Made by a program: the position numbers and the translations under genes
The notes under the pieces: generated by a model
Databases searched by the model: none
What the model was told of the DNA's origin: nothing
The model's input: only the letters and a program-made list of their open reading frames with translations
Shown: piece after piece, positions 1 to 10,722 of the stretch
Layout: every line of letters begins with the position of its first letter
Position numbering within the stretch: the first letter of the stretch is position 1
Assembly (NCBI GenBank): GCA_036924855.1
Contig: JBAGRP010000001.1
Span: 4,898,001 to 4,962,000 of the forward strand
From: Nitrobacteraceae bacterium AZCC 2146
GTDB lineage: Bacteria > Pseudomonadota > Alphaproteobacteria > Rhizobiales > Xanthobacteraceae
DNA length: 64,000 nt
Reading direction: 5' to 3'

Positions 1-1
1 C

Positions 2-997
2 GAAATCTATCCGGATCAGGCGCTGCGCAATTTAGGCACGGCCGGCGCCTGGTCCGCCCATGCCGATCTGCGCGACACCATCGCCGGCATCTCCGCGATT
101 GGCGAGACCTGCGGCGCCACCGCCTTCATGGCGTGGTGCCAGAACACTTTGGTCTGGTACATCCTGAATTCCGAGAACGCCGCGCTGAAGGCGCACTTCA
201 TGAGCAACGCCGCGAGCGGAAAGCTGCTCGGCGGCACCGGCCTTTCCAATCCGATGAAGAATTTCTTCGGCATCGAGAAACTAAAATTGAAAGGCCGACG
301 CACCGAAGGTGGATACATCGTGCGCGGCGCGCTGCCGTGGGTGTCCAATCTCGGCCCCGACCACATGTTCGGTACCATCTTCGAACTTGAGGACGGCTCC
401 GGCGACAAGGTCATGTTCCTCGTCGATTGCGCCGACGCCAATGTCACGCTGACGCCGTGCAAGCCGTTCCTCGCCATGGACGGCACCGGTACCTACGCCG
501 TGCAGCTGCGCGATGTGTTCATTCCCGACGACCAGGTGCTGGCCGCCCCGGCGATGCCGTTCGTGAAGAAGATTCGCGCCGGCTTCATCCTGATGCAGAA
601 CGGCATGGGCCTCGGCCTGATCCGCGACTGCGTGGCGATCATGCAAAGCGTGCGGCCGTCGCTCGAACACGTCAATTGCTTCCTGCCAAAGCAGCCGGAG
701 GATTTCGCAGCGCTGCTCGGCGAACTCGAAGCCGAGACCATGCAACTCGCCGCCACGCCGTACGACAGCAGCAACGCCTATTGGCGCCGCGTCGTCGAAC
801 TGCGGCTGCGCATCGGCGATGCCAGCGTCGCGGCGGCCCATGCCGCGATGCTGCATTGTGGTGCGCGCGGCTATCTGAAATCGCACCGCGCCCAGCGGCG
901 CTTACGCGAAGCCTACTTCGTGGCGATCGTCACCCCCGCGACCAAGCAACTCAGAAAAATGCTCGTAGACAATGCGCGCGAACATCCGGAAGACTAG
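2..997 (+). CDS. Acyl-CoA dehydrogenase family protein, 3' part
   Basis: Partial gene that enters from the left edge; 331 residues are visible. The reading frame is open from base 2, so the ATG at 128 is internal. The sequence resembles the acyl-CoA dehydrogenase fold: a loop-rich middle domain (substrate/FAD beta domain, with VQLRDVFIPDDQVL) and a C-terminal helical domain starting near QNGMGLGLIRDC. The end, with GARGYL, an AQRRLREAYF run and TPATKQLRKML, is typical of the C-terminal helices. These flavoproteins oxidise an acyl-CoA thioester or a related substrate and pass electrons to ETF. I cannot identify the catalytic base or the substrate. The TAG stop lies inside the CTAG target duplicated by the adjacent insertion sequence, so the insertion left the protein intact. 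Confidence 0.75.
   Translation, partial: EIYPDQALRNLGTAGAWSAHADLRDTIAGISAIGETCGATAFMAWCQNTLVWYILNSENAALKAHFMSNAASGKLLGGTGLSNPMKNFFGIEKLKLKGRRTEGGYIVRGALPWVSNLGPDHMFGTIFELEDGSGDKVMFLVDCADANVTLTPCKPFLAMDGTGTYAVQLRDVFIPDDQVLAAPAMPFVKKIRAGFILMQNGMGLGLIRDCVAIMQSVRPSLEHVNCFLPKQPEDFAALLGELEAETMQLAATPYDSSNAYWRRVVELRLRIGDASVAAAHAAMLHCGARGYLKSHRAQRRLREAYFVAIVTPATKQLRKMLVDNAREHPED
994..997. repeat. Target site duplication (left copy) of the IS701-family element
   Basis: CTAG directly abuts the left inverted repeat and is repeated at 2454-2457 next to the right inverted repeat. Three of its four bases (TAG, 995-997) are the stop codon of the upstream acyl-CoA dehydrogenase. Confidence 0.9.
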
Positions 998-2453
998 CAC
1001 TACTTTGGCAGATTTTTGCGATTGATGGGCGCAACTGGATTCCCGAATCAGATTTTCAATGATTCATAGGTGGTCGGCTTTTGGAGGGCCGATCATGGTG
1101 GACACGAGGTCGAAGTGGGAAGACGAGCTTGGACGCTGGCTCAAACCATTCCTGGATCGCTTAGGTCACAAGGCCCGGCGGCGGATGTGTCCGCTGTATG
1201 TTTCGGGACTGATTGGACCGGGCGATCGCAAGAGCGTCCAGCCGATGGCGGCGCGGCTGGCACCGAACGACTATGATCAGTTGCACCATTTCATCGCTGA
1301 TGGCGTCTGGGATGCAGCGCCATTGGAGTCAGAATTGCTTGTTCAGGCCGATCGCCTCGTCGGCGGCAAAGATGCAGTGCTGGTCATCGACGACACAGCG
1401 ATGCCGAAGAAGGGCGATCGTTCGGTTGGTGTCGCTCCGCAATATGCCTCGTCTCTCGGCAAGACGGCCAATTGCCAAACATTGGTGTCGCTGACGCTTG
1501 CGCGGGGTGAAGTGCCGGTAATGGTGGCATTACGTCTCTTCATTCCGGAGAGTTGGACGAGCAACCCGGTGCGTTTGAAGCGTGCGGGCGTTCCAGTCGA
1601 GCACCGCGCAGCACGGACCAAGCCAGAGATCGCCTTGGCGGAGATCGATCGCGTGATGGCAGCCGGTACGCGCTTCGGCTGTGTGCTGGCGGATGCCGGT
1701 TACGGCCTCAGCGCGCCGTTCCGTCAGGGGCTCACGACACGCGGCCTGGCCTGGGCCGTCGGGATTCCCTCGTCACCTGAAGGTGTATCCGGTCGGGGTT
1801 AAACTGATCTGGCCGGTTGCCGGTCGGGGCCGTCCCCGCAAGCGGCACATTCCGGATATCCTATCGAGGGCGGCCGAAGAGATGCTGGCCAATGCCAAGT
1901 GGCAAAATGTAAGTTGGCGAAACGGTACCAAGGGTCGGCTGGAAGCTCGCTTCGCCGGTGTTCGCGTGCGGATCGCCGATGGGCCACCACAGCGGATCAA
2001 GGACATGGGCCAGCAGCATCTTCCGGGGGACGAAGCCTGGCTCATCGGCGAACACAGGACGTCGGGAGAGAAGAAATATTATCTCGCCAATCTGCCGGCC
2101 AAGACGAAGCTGCGCACGTTAGCTGCCACGATCAAAGCCCGATGGATTTGCGAACAGGCCCATCAGCAGTTGAAAGAGGAACTCGGGCTTGATCACTTCG
2201 AGGGAAGATCCTGGCAAGGCCTCCATCGTCACGCGCTCATGACCATGATCGCCTACGCATTCCTCCAGCATCGCCGTCTCGCACAAGCGGGGCGGAAAAA
2301 AAAGAATCAACGGTCCACCGCCTCAGCCGAGCCTGCCGGCCGTACGCCAAGCCATCGTCGATCTCATCGTTCAACCACGCCCTCACCGATGCCCGTACTG
2401 CAGAAGACAAATCGGAAAAAAGCAGCTGCGTGAATAAATCTGCCAAAGTAGTG
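998..2453 (+). mobile_element. IS701-family insertion sequence with complete ends
   Basis: The element is 1456 bp long. Its ends are perfect 18-bp inverted repeats, at 998-1015 (cactactttggcagattt) and 2436-2453. Both ends are flanked by the tetranucleotide CTAG (994-997 and 2454-2457), the kind of 4-bp YTAR-type target duplication described for the IS701 family. A single transposase fills the inside but carries two frameshifts. The perfect ends and target duplication point to a recent insertion. The element could still be moved in trans by an intact copy elsewhere. Confidence 0.93.
1095..2437 (+). pseudogene. IS701-family transposase, two +1 frameshifts
   Basis: The ATG at 1095 follows GGAGGG at 1083-1088 with good spacing. 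It is preferred over the upstream ATG at 1059. The DDE-type transposase has VLVIDDTAMPKKG and LADAGYG motifs in the N-terminal half. The frame is lost at about 1770, where one extra T in ATTCCC-T-CGTCAC ends the frame at 1802. The protein continues in the next frame as PRHLKVYP to about 2302. A second +1 shift lies in the run of eight A at 2296-2303; seven A would restore KKRINGPPPQPS and a C-terminal CPYCRRQ knuckle ending at TAA 2435-2437. Corrected at both sites the product would be about 446 residues. Either this copy is dead, the sequence has two indel errors, or frameshifting is used. Confidence 0.85.
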
Positions 2454-2600
2454 CTAGGGCGCGGACTCATTAACGCTCCCGATTTCAGACGAGACAGGAG
2501 CTTGCCTGCAAGCCGATTGTCGTGTGAATCGCCAGCTGTCAACGCGAGCCGGACAGGCAGGCCGTTCGTATCGACCACTGCATGAATCTCGCGGAGCTAC
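2454..2600 (-). pseudogene. Remnant of an IS5-like transposase
   Basis: On the minus strand, bases about 2595 to 2461 encode REIHAVVDTNGLPVRLALTAG, then SHDNRLAGKLLSRLKSG, a stretch I recognise from IS5-group DDE transposases. The frame has a stop just before this block and runs out of homology at about 2461, so only about 45 codons remain. There are no visible ends or target repeats. It abuts the right target duplication of the intact IS701-family element, so two unrelated insertion sequences hit the same spot. Confidence 0.65.
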
Positions 2601-2709
2601 AGCCGACATAGCCGCATATGCTCTTGGACGCCTCTCGGTCGAAAACGACCCAAAGCGGACAATTATATGCTAGTCTCGCGAGCCATCAAATGGACGGCGG
2701 GTGATAGCA

Positions 2710-3522
2710 ATGTTGGAATCCGACAAGGTGTTCGCCGGCTCGATTCCGGAAAGCTACGACCGCTATATGGTGCCGTTGATTTTCGAGCCGTTCGCCGCAG
2801 ATCTTGCGCAACGAGCAGCGTCCTTCTCGCCCAGCGCCGTTTTGGAAGCCGCCGCGGGCACCGGGGTTGTCACCCGCGCATTGGCGCCAAAACTGTCCCC
2901 CGGCGCAAGCTATATCGTAACCGACCTCAACCAGCCGATGCTCGACTACGCGGCTTCGCGACAAGCTCCCGACAGTCGCATCAAATGGCGCCAAGCGGAT
3001 GCTCTGGCGCTACCGTTTGAAAACGCGGCCTTCGATCTCGTTTGTTGTCAGTTCGGCGCGATGTTTTTTCCCGACCGCTCAGCTGCCTACCGCGAAGCAA
3101 AGCGAGTCCTGAAGCCCGGAGGACATTTTTTATTCAACGTATGGGATCGCATCGAGGAGAATGTATTTGCGGATGATGTGACGAATGCTCTCGCAAAGAT
3201 TTTTCCGAACGATCCGCCGCGCTTTCTGGTACGCACGCCGCACGGCTACCACGATACGGCACTGATCCGTAACGAGCTGGAGGACGCAGGTTTCTCCCGT
3301 GTTGTGATCGAGACGAAAGCCGAACAAAGCCGTGCATCCTCGCCGCGCCTTCCGGCCGTTGCTTATTGTCAGGGAACTCTTCTTCGCAACGAAATCGAGG
3401 CCAGAGACGCGGGAAAACTGGAAGCTGCAACCGACTACGCCGCATCCGCGATTGCAGACAGACATGGCAGCGGCGAGGTTGCTGCGAAAATTCAGGCACA
3501 CGTAGTTGTGGCTGTGGTCTAG
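2710..3522 (+). CDS. Class I SAM-dependent methyltransferase
   Basis: The predicted 270-residue protein has a Rossmann-type methyltransferase core. Motif I is VLEAAAGTGVVTRAL, followed by an acidic residue at the end of strand 2 (YIVTDLNQPML), a QADALALPFENAAFDLVCCQFG motif II/III block, and a post-core REAKRVLKPGGHFLFNVWD segment typical of the UbiE/Coq5-like Methyltransf_11 group. The substrate cannot be told. The ATG at 2710 is chosen; GTG 2701 in the same frame is possible. The C-terminus (VVVAVV) is short. The gene sits between IS remains and the sucD terminator, outside any operon, and may have arrived with the mobile DNA. Confidence 0.75.
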   Translation: MLESDKVFAGSIPESYDRYMVPLIFEPFAADLAQRAASFSPSAVLEAAAGTGVVTRALAPKLSPGASYIVTDLNQPMLDYAASRQAPDSRIKWRQADALALPFENAAFDLVCCQFGAMFFPDRSAAYREAKRVLKPGGHFLFNVWDRIEENVFADDVTNALAKIFPNDPPRFLVRTPHGYHDTALIRNELEDAGFSRVVIETKAEQSRASSPRLPAVAYCQGTLLRNEIEARDAGKLEAATDYAASAIADRHGSGEVAAKIQAHVVVAVV

Positions 3523-3635
3523 GTATTGGAATATCCGGTTCCAGCACTTCGCGACATTCCGCTGCTACGCAGCAATTGCGTCGCTTTCGGAGTGAAGCGG
3601 ACATGAACCGAATTATGAGTATGCGCCCCAATAGA

Positions 3636-3666
3636 AAGGCCCGTTCGCAAAACGAACGGGCCTTTT
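3636..3666. terminator. Rho-independent terminator, bidirectional, after sucD
   Basis: A perfect 12-bp stem (3636-3647 with 3653-3664; aaggcccgttcg) closes a CAAAA loop. It is followed by TTTT on the plus strand and preceded by an A-rich run for the minus strand. It lies between the convergent methyltransferase (ends 3522) and sucD (ends 3728), so it can serve both. A 17-bp near-perfect tandem repeat (ttttgtatttccagatc) follows at 3663-3696. Confidence 0.85.
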
Positions 3667-3727
3667 GTATTTCCAGATCTTTTGTATTTCCAAATCAGCA
3701 GGCTTTGACAGCCATTGCCGCTTCGGT

Positions 3728-4612
3728 TTAGCGCTTCAGCAATTCCACCAGCGTGGTGCCGAGCCGCGCCGGTGACGGCGACACGGTGATGCCAGCGGCT
3801 TCCATCGCCGCGATCTTGGATTGGGCATCGCCCTTGCCGCCGGAGACGATGGCGCCGGCATGGCCCATGCGGCGTCCGGGAGGTGCGGTCACGCCGCCGA
3901 TGAAGCCGACCATCGGCTTCTTGCGGCCACGCTTGGCTTCGTCCTTGATGAACTGCGCCGCGTCTTCTTCCGCCGAACCGCCGATTTCACCGATCATGAT
4001 GATCGAGTGAGTCTTGTCGTCGGCCAGGAACATCTCGAGCACGTCGATGAACTCGGTGCCCTTGACCGGGTCGCCGCCGATGCCGACCGCCGAGGTCTGG
4101 CCGAGGCCGGCCTGGGTGGTCTGGAACACCGCTTCATAGGTCAGCGTGCCGGAGCGCGACAGGATGCCGACATTGCCGGGCTTGAAGATGTTGGCCGGCA
4201 TGATGCCGATCTTGGATTCGCCGGCGGTCACGACGCCCGGGCAGTTCGGCCCGATGAGGCGCGACTTGGAGCCGGATAGCGAACGCTTGACGCGCACCAT
4301 GTCGAGCACCGGAATGCCTTCGGTGATGCAGACGATCAGCGGGATTTCCGCGTCGATCGCTTCGCAGATCGCATCCGCAGCGCCCGGCGGCGGCACATAG
4401 ATCACGCTGGCGTCGGCGCCGGTCTTGTCGCGGGCCTCGGCGACGGTGTCGAACACCGGCAGGTTGAGGTGCTTGGAGCCACCTTTGCCCGGCGACGTGC
4501 CGCCGACCATCTTGGTGCCATAGGCAATCGCTTGCTCGGAGTGGAAGGTGCCGTTCTTGCCGGTGAAGCCCTGGCAGATGACCTTGGTGTTCTTGTCGAT
4601 CAGGACGGACAT
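3728..4612 (-). CDS. sucD: Succinate-CoA ligase, alpha subunit
   Basis: Succinyl-CoA synthetase alpha chain, 294 residues, the usual length. With SucC it converts succinyl-CoA to succinate with substrate-level NTP formation in the TCA cycle. The N-terminal CoA-binding Rossmann domain has [16 protein letters not shown], then [11 protein letters not shown] and the [10 protein letters not shown] signature. The phosphorylated histidine is His251 in [14 protein letters not shown]. The gene starts only 4 bp after the sucC stop, with GGGAAA near the end of sucC as ribosome binding site. It is therefore translated from the sucC-sucD transcript and ends at a strong hairpin terminator. Confidence 0.97.
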   Translation of the reverse strand: MSVLIDKNTKVICQGFTGKNGTFHSEQAIAYGTKMVGGTSPGKGGSKHLNLPVFDTVAEARDKTGADASVIYVPPPGAADAICEAIDAEIPLIVCITEGIPVLDMVRVKRSLSGSKSRLIGPNCPGVVTAGESKIGIMPANIFKPGNVGILSRSGTLTYEAVFQTTQAGLGQTSAVGIGGDPVKGTEFIDVLEMFLADDKTHSIIMIGEIGGSAEEDAAQFIKDEAKRGRKKPMVGFIGGVTAPPGRRMGHAGAIVSGGKGDAQSKIAAMEAAGITVSPSPARLGTTLVELLKR

Positions 4613-4616
4613 CGGC

Positions 4617-5813
4617 TTACTTTCCCTTCACGGCGTTGACGATCTTCTGCGCGGCGTCGTCGAGATCATCGGCAGGCAGCACGTTGAGACCGGATTCACG
4701 AATGATCTTCTTGCCTTCCTCGACATTGGTGCCTTCGAGGCGGACGACGAGAGGCACCTTGAGGCCGACGGCCTTCACCGCGCCGACAACGCCGGCAGCG
4801 ATGACGTCGCATTTCATGATGCCGCCGAAGATGTTGACGAGGATGCCCTTCACATTCGGATCGGCGGTAATGATCTTGAACGCCGCGGTCACCTTCTCCT
4901 CGGAAGCGCCGCCACCGACGTCGAGGAAGTTGGCCGGGCTTTCGCCATACAGCTTGATGATGTCCAGCGTGGCCATCGCGAGGCCGGCGCCGTTGACCAT
5001 GCAGCCGATGGTGCCGTCGAGCGCGATGTAAGCGAGATCATATTTCGACGCTTCGATTTCCTTGGCGTCTTCTTCCGTGGTGTCGCGCAGCGCGACGATG
5101 TCCGGATGGCGATACAGCGCGTTGCTATCGAACGACATCTTGGCGTCGAGGCACTTCAGTTCGCCCTGCTTGGAGATGATCAGCGGATTGATCTCCAGCA
5201 TGTCCATGTCCTTGGCGACGAACGCCGTGTAGAGCTGCGCAATCAGCTTTTCGGCCTGCTTGGCGAGATCGCCCTTCAGTCCCAGCGCCTGCGCCACGGT
5301 GCGACCGTGGTGGCCCATCACGCCGGTGGCCGGATCGACCGAGAAGGTCACGATCTTCTCCGGGGTGTTGTGAGCGACGTCCTCGATGTTCATGCCGCCT
5401 TCGGTGGAAACCACGAAAGCGACGCGCGAGGTTTCACGGTCAACGAGGAGGGAGAGGTAGAACTCCTTCTCGATGTCCGAACCGTCTTCCAGATAGATGC
5501 GGTTGACCTGCTTGCCGGCGGGGCCGGTCTGCTCGGTGACGAGCGTCGCGCCGAGCATTTCCTTGACGAACTGCTTGGTCTCGTCGATCGACTTGGCGAG
5601 GCGGACGCCGCCCTTGTCGCCGGCCGAGGCTTCCTTGAACTTGCCCTTGCCGCGGCCGCCGGCGTGGATCTGGCTCTTCACCACCCACAACGGACCGCCG
5701 AGCTGTTTGGCGGCAGCTTCGGCTTCGTCGGCCTTGAGGATCGGCACGCCCTTGGAAACGGGCACGCCGAATTCCTTCAGCACTGCCTTCGCTTGATATT
5801 CATGGATGTTCAT
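4617..5813 (-). CDS. sucC: Succinate-CoA ligase (ADP-forming), beta subunit
   Basis: Beta chain of succinyl-CoA synthetase, 398 residues. An ATP-grasp domain fills the N-terminal half ([19 protein letters not shown] start, [17 protein letters not shown] nucleotide-binding region). A CoA-ligase domain follows, with the conserved [31 protein letters not shown] and [11 protein letters not shown] motifs. The ATG at 5813 follows GGGAGCGACTT. It is co-transcribed with sucD. A 17-bp palindrome about 53 bp upstream of the start is a good candidate operator. Confidence 0.97.
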   Translation of the reverse strand: MNIHEYQAKAVLKEFGVPVSKGVPILKADEAEAAAKQLGGPLWVVKSQIHAGGRGKGKFKEASAGDKGGVRLAKSIDETKQFVKEMLGATLVTEQTGPAGKQVNRIYLEDGSDIEKEFYLSLLVDRETSRVAFVVSTEGGMNIEDVAHNTPEKIVTFSVDPATGVMGHHGRTVAQALGLKGDLAKQAEKLIAQLYTAFVAKDMDMLEINPLIISKQGELKCLDAKMSFDSNALYRHPDIVALRDTTEEDAKEIEASKYDLAYIALDGTIGCMVNGAGLAMATLDIIKLYGESPANFLDVGGGASEEKVTAAFKIITADPNVKGILVNIFGGIMKCDVIAAGVVGAVKAVGLKVPLVVRLEGTNVEEGKKIIRESGLNVLPADDLDDAAQKIVNAVKGK

Positions 5814-5865
5814 AAGTCGCTCCCGAACCCCGGATGGTGAACTTGGAATTTATGTCATTTTGAAC

Positions 5866-5882
5866 TGGCATACCGTATACCA
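5866..5882. promoter_or_regulatory. Palindromic operator candidate upstream of sucC (GntR-like)
   Basis: TGGCATACCGTATACCA is a 17-bp palindrome around a single centre base, with only one non-matching pair. Its inner core is ATAC-N-GTAT. Palindromes of the form TGGTnnnACCA are typical of FadR-type GntR regulators. It lies 53-69 bp upstream of the sucC ATG, where it could overlap the promoter. The regulator is not in this window. Confidence 0.45.
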
Positions 5883-5977
5883 AGCATACTGCAAGTCAAA
5901 ACCGACAGAGAGTTCCATATTGAAGCGCTGGGGTGGCCCGGGGGTTCGCTGTGGCCTGCCAACGTCGCCAAATGCAG

Positions 5978-6002
5978 AACCGGCACCCAGAGGGTGCCGG
6001 TT
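5978..6002. terminator. Hairpin between mdh and sucC
   Basis: An 11-bp perfect stem (aaccggcaccc, 5978-5988 with 5992-6002) closes a 3-base loop 15 bp beyond the mdh stop. There is no clear T-tract on the minus strand, so it may act as a processing or stabilising hairpin at the mdh 3' end rather than as an efficient intrinsic terminator. Confidence 0.45.
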
Positions 6003-6016
6003 AATCAGGTATCGGC

Positions 6017-8451
<2,435 letters not shown>

Positions 8452-8524
8452 GAGGGCCTAACGGCCTCACGCGGACGAAAAATGCAAGATGCGAATTGGT
8501 CGAGGGGCTATGCAGGGACCTCCT

Positions 8525-8551
8525 TCCCTTCTCCCGGAAGGGGAGAAGGGA
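8525..8551. repeat. Short palindromic hairpin repeat after thpR
   Basis: A perfect 11-bp stem, tcccttctccc / gggagaaggga, with a short loop, just beyond the 3' end of thpR on the minus strand. No T-tract follows. Such purine/pyrimidine-split hairpins are common dispersed extragenic repeats in this lineage. It could protect the thpR 3' end. Confidence 0.55.
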
Positions 8552-8561
8552 GGGAGAAAGT

Positions 8562-9098
8562 TCACGCACTCAGCGCGTAGGAATCCTCGACCACATAGGG
8601 ACCGCCACCAGTGGATGCGCGCGACGAGAACAGCACGAAGCGCGAGGCCTTGAAGACCCGGGTCGGGAAATAGCCGCGCACCGAGAGATAGTCGGCGACG
8701 TCCTGATTGGAAGCATCGCGCAACCGCGCCAGCGTCACATGCGGGGTGAATTTGCGGCCTTCGGGGTCGAGCCCGCAGCGCCGGATCAATCGCTCCAGTT
8801 CGGCCTGCAGCTCGATCAGCGGCCGGCTCGGCACCACCGAGGCGACCACCGCGCGCGGCTTGCGGCCGCCGAAACTCGACAGCCCCTGCAACGCCACGTC
8901 GAACGGCTTGCGGTTGACGCGCACCAGCAGCGAGGCGATTTCATTCGCCGCGGTGCCGTCGATGTCGCCGATGAAGCGCAGGGTGACGTGATAGTTCTCG
9001 GGGTCGATCCAGCGTGCGCCGGGGAGGCCACCACGCAAATTGGATAAGGTCTGGCCAATCTCGGCCGGTATTTCCAGTCCGGCGAACAAACGCGGCAT
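8562..9098 (-). CDS. thpR: RNA 2',3'-cyclic phosphodiesterase (2H family)
   Basis: The 178-residue protein is of the LigT/2H phosphoesterase superfamily. It carries the two diagnostic HxTx catalytic motifs, H37VTL and H120VTL. ThpR enzymes hydrolyse RNA 2',3'-cyclic phosphates and can ligate tRNA halves in vitro. The frame extends 26 codons further upstream, but ATG 9098 is preferred because GAGGAG precedes it at ideal distance and it gives the standard MPRLFAGLEIP start. The upstream part would run through a palindromic repeat. Confidence 0.88.
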   Translation of the reverse strand: MPRLFAGLEIPAEIGQTLSNLRGGLPGARWIDPENYHVTLRFIGDIDGTAANEIASLLVRVNRKPFDVALQGLSSFGGRKPRAVVASVVPSRPLIELQAELERLIRRCGLDPEGRKFTPHVTLARLRDASNQDVADYLSVRGYFPTRVFKASRFVLFSSRASTGGGPYVVEDSYALSA

Positions 9099-9123
9099 TG
9101 TATGCTCCTCAATGCAGGGGCGC

Positions 9124-9164
9124 GATCTTCGCCGAAAAGTGGACTCCACTCCTCGGCGAAGATC
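9124..9164. repeat. RPE-like palindromic element in the thpR leader
   Basis: Outer arms gatcttcgccga (9124-9135) and tcggcgaagatc (9153-9164) pair perfectly. The inner arms agtgg/ccact extend the stem. The layout (gatc, frame-like GAAAAGTGG, return to GATCATGCCC) resembles the abundant Rhizobiales palindromic element found before and after genes. It lies 26 bp upstream of the thpR start. Confidence 0.6.
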
Positions 9165-9302
9165 ATGCCCAAACAAAAGGGCCGGTGACGAATCACCGAT
9201 GTCTTTTTTTAGCGTAGTTATGTGACTCTGCGAAGCAGCCGATGTCCGGGAACCGCAAAGGTTCCGTAAAAATCCGGTGTTAAGGTTGCGGCTGCCTGTT
9301 TT

Positions 9303-10010
9303 TCAACTGCGTTGCCCAGCGATCGACCCGACAAATGCCTCGACGCTGGGCAGAATATTTTTCACCACAATGTCGACGCCTTCGGCGGTCGGATGCATGC
9401 CGTCGCCCTGGTTGAGCTTGCCGTCGCCGGCGACGCCTTCGAGAAAGAACGGATACAGCGGCACGCCGAACTCCCTGGCGAGATCCGGGTAGATCGAGTT
9501 GAACTGCGCGGCATAGTCGGCACCGTAGTTCGGCGGCGCCAGCATGCCGCACAGGAGCACCGCGATCTTGCGCGCCTGCAGCCGCTTCAGGATTTCGGTC
9601 AGCGCCGCGCGCGGGACCTTTGGATCGGTGCCGCGCAAGGCGTCATTGGCGCCGAGTTCGAGGATCACGCCTTGGGTGCCCTCCGGGATCGACCAGTCGA
9701 GCCGGCCGAGGCCGCCGGAGGTGGTGTCGCCGGATACCCCGGCATTGATCATGTCGACCGCTATCCCCTTGTCCTTGAGGGCTTTTTGCAACCGGGCCGG
9801 AAATGCCGCCGGGCCGGACAGACCAAGCCCGGCGCTCAGGGAATCACCGAGCACCACCAGTTTGATCGACTTGGCGGTATCGGCAGCCGCGGCCTGCGCC
9901 GCCGCGGGCGCGGTCGGCATCGCCACCATCACGGCGGCAACAAGCAGGCACAGAAACGTGCGCAGCAGCCTCTCGACCGCCGCAAAGGAAGTGCCATATG
10001 AAGCGTGCAT
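9303..10010 (-). CDS. tesA: Periplasmic SGNH hydrolase (arylesterase / TesA-like)
   Basis: The 235-residue protein has an N-terminal signal peptide (LLRTFLCLLVAAVMVAMPTAPAAAQA, residues about 16-40). The SGNH-hydrolase blocks follow: VVLGDSLSAG (Ser57 nucleophile), NAGVSGDTTSGG, ELGANDALRG and DGMHPT (Asp203/His206). TesA-like enzymes hydrolyse acyl esters and thioesters in the periplasm. As in Escherichia coli (tesA opposite ybbA-ybbP) it is divergent from an ABC ATPase/permease pair. ATG 10010 overlaps the ABC gene's ATG; the frame stays open to 10094 and downstream starts exist, so the true start is uncertain. Confidence 0.85.
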   Translation of the reverse strand: MHASYGTSFAAVERLLRTFLCLLVAAVMVAMPTAPAAAQAAAADTAKSIKLVVLGDSLSAGLGLSGPAAFPARLQKALKDKGIAVDMINAGVSGDTTSGGLGRLDWSIPEGTQGVILELGANDALRGTDPKVPRAALTEILKRLQARKIAVLLCGMLAPPNYGADYAAQFNSIYPDLAREFGVPLYPFFLEGVAGDGKLNQGDGMHPTAEGVDIVVKNILPSVEAFVGSIAGQRS

Positions 10011-10719
10011 GGATACTTTCACCGAAGCCTCATCACCGGCCGGTCTTTCACCGGACACCATTTCCATCTCAAACCTCAATCTCTCGCTCGGCACGGGCGC
10101 GGCGCGCGTTCATATCCTCAAGGATATCAACCTGCGCGTCGGCTCGGGCGAAGCGATCGGGCTGATCGGCCCGTCAGGTTCGGGCAAATCCACGCTGTTG
10201 ATGGTGATGGCGGGGCTGGAACGTCCTGACAGCGGAGAGGTGGTGGTCAACGGCACCTCTTTCAATGCGCTCGACGAGGACGGCCTCGCACGGTTTCGTG
10301 GCCGCCATGTCGGCATCGTTTTCCAGTCCTTCCATCTGATCCCGACCATGACCGCGCTGGAAAACGTCGCGGTGCCGCTGGAGCTTGCCGGCAATCCCGA
10401 TGCCATGGCGCGGGCGGCGCGCGAGCTGGAAGCGGTGGGACTTGGGGCCCGGCTGCACCATTATCCCACGCAATTGTCCGGTGGCGAGCAGCAGCGCGTG
10501 GCGCTGGCCCGCGCGCTGGTGCCGGATCCCGCGATCCTGGTCGCCGATGAGCCGACCGGCAATCTCGACGAATCGACCGGTAGCCAGATCGTCGATCTCC
10601 TGTTCGCGCAGCACGCCCAGCGCGGCATGACGCTGGTGCTGGTGACGCACGATACGGCGCTGGCGCATCGCTGCGACCGTGTGGTGCGGCTGCGCTCCGG
10701 TCGGATCGAGACGGCCTGA
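10009..10719 (+). CDS. ABC transporter ATP-binding protein (YbbA/LolD-like)
   Basis: The 236-residue ATPase has Walker A GPSGSGKS (54-61), the Q-loop VFQSFHLIP, signature LSGGEQQRVALARAL, and Walker B ILVADEPTGNLD followed by the H-loop LVLVTHD. It belongs to the MacB/LolD/YbbA group that powers FtsX-type permeases. The permease gene starts 3 bp after its stop, so the two form an operon. ATG 10009 is the only plausible start; the frame upstream is the antisense of the esterase gene. Confidence 0.92.
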   Translation: MDTFTEASSPAGLSPDTISISNLNLSLGTGAARVHILKDINLRVGSGEAIGLIGPSGSGKSTLLMVMAGLERPDSGEVVVNGTSFNALDEDGLARFRGRHVGIVFQSFHLIPTMTALENVAVPLELAGNPDAMARAARELEAVGLGARLHHYPTQLSGGEQQRVALARALVPDPAILVADEPTGNLDESTGSQIVDLLFAQHAQRGMTLVLVTHDTALAHRCDRVVRLRSGRIETA

Positions 10720-10722
10720 TCC

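Noticed and set aside
2254..2310. Programmed -1 frameshift at the A8 run of the transposase
   Set aside because: The frame change required is +1, not -1. An inserted A or polymerase slippage explains it better.
3366..3731. 121-residue frame over the methyltransferase end and sucD terminator
   Set aside because: It runs through the terminator hairpin and has no family features.
4548..5840. 430-residue plus-strand open frame across sucC/sucD
   Set aside because: Antisense shadow of sucC and sucD with low-complexity Asp/Gly/His-rich sequence.
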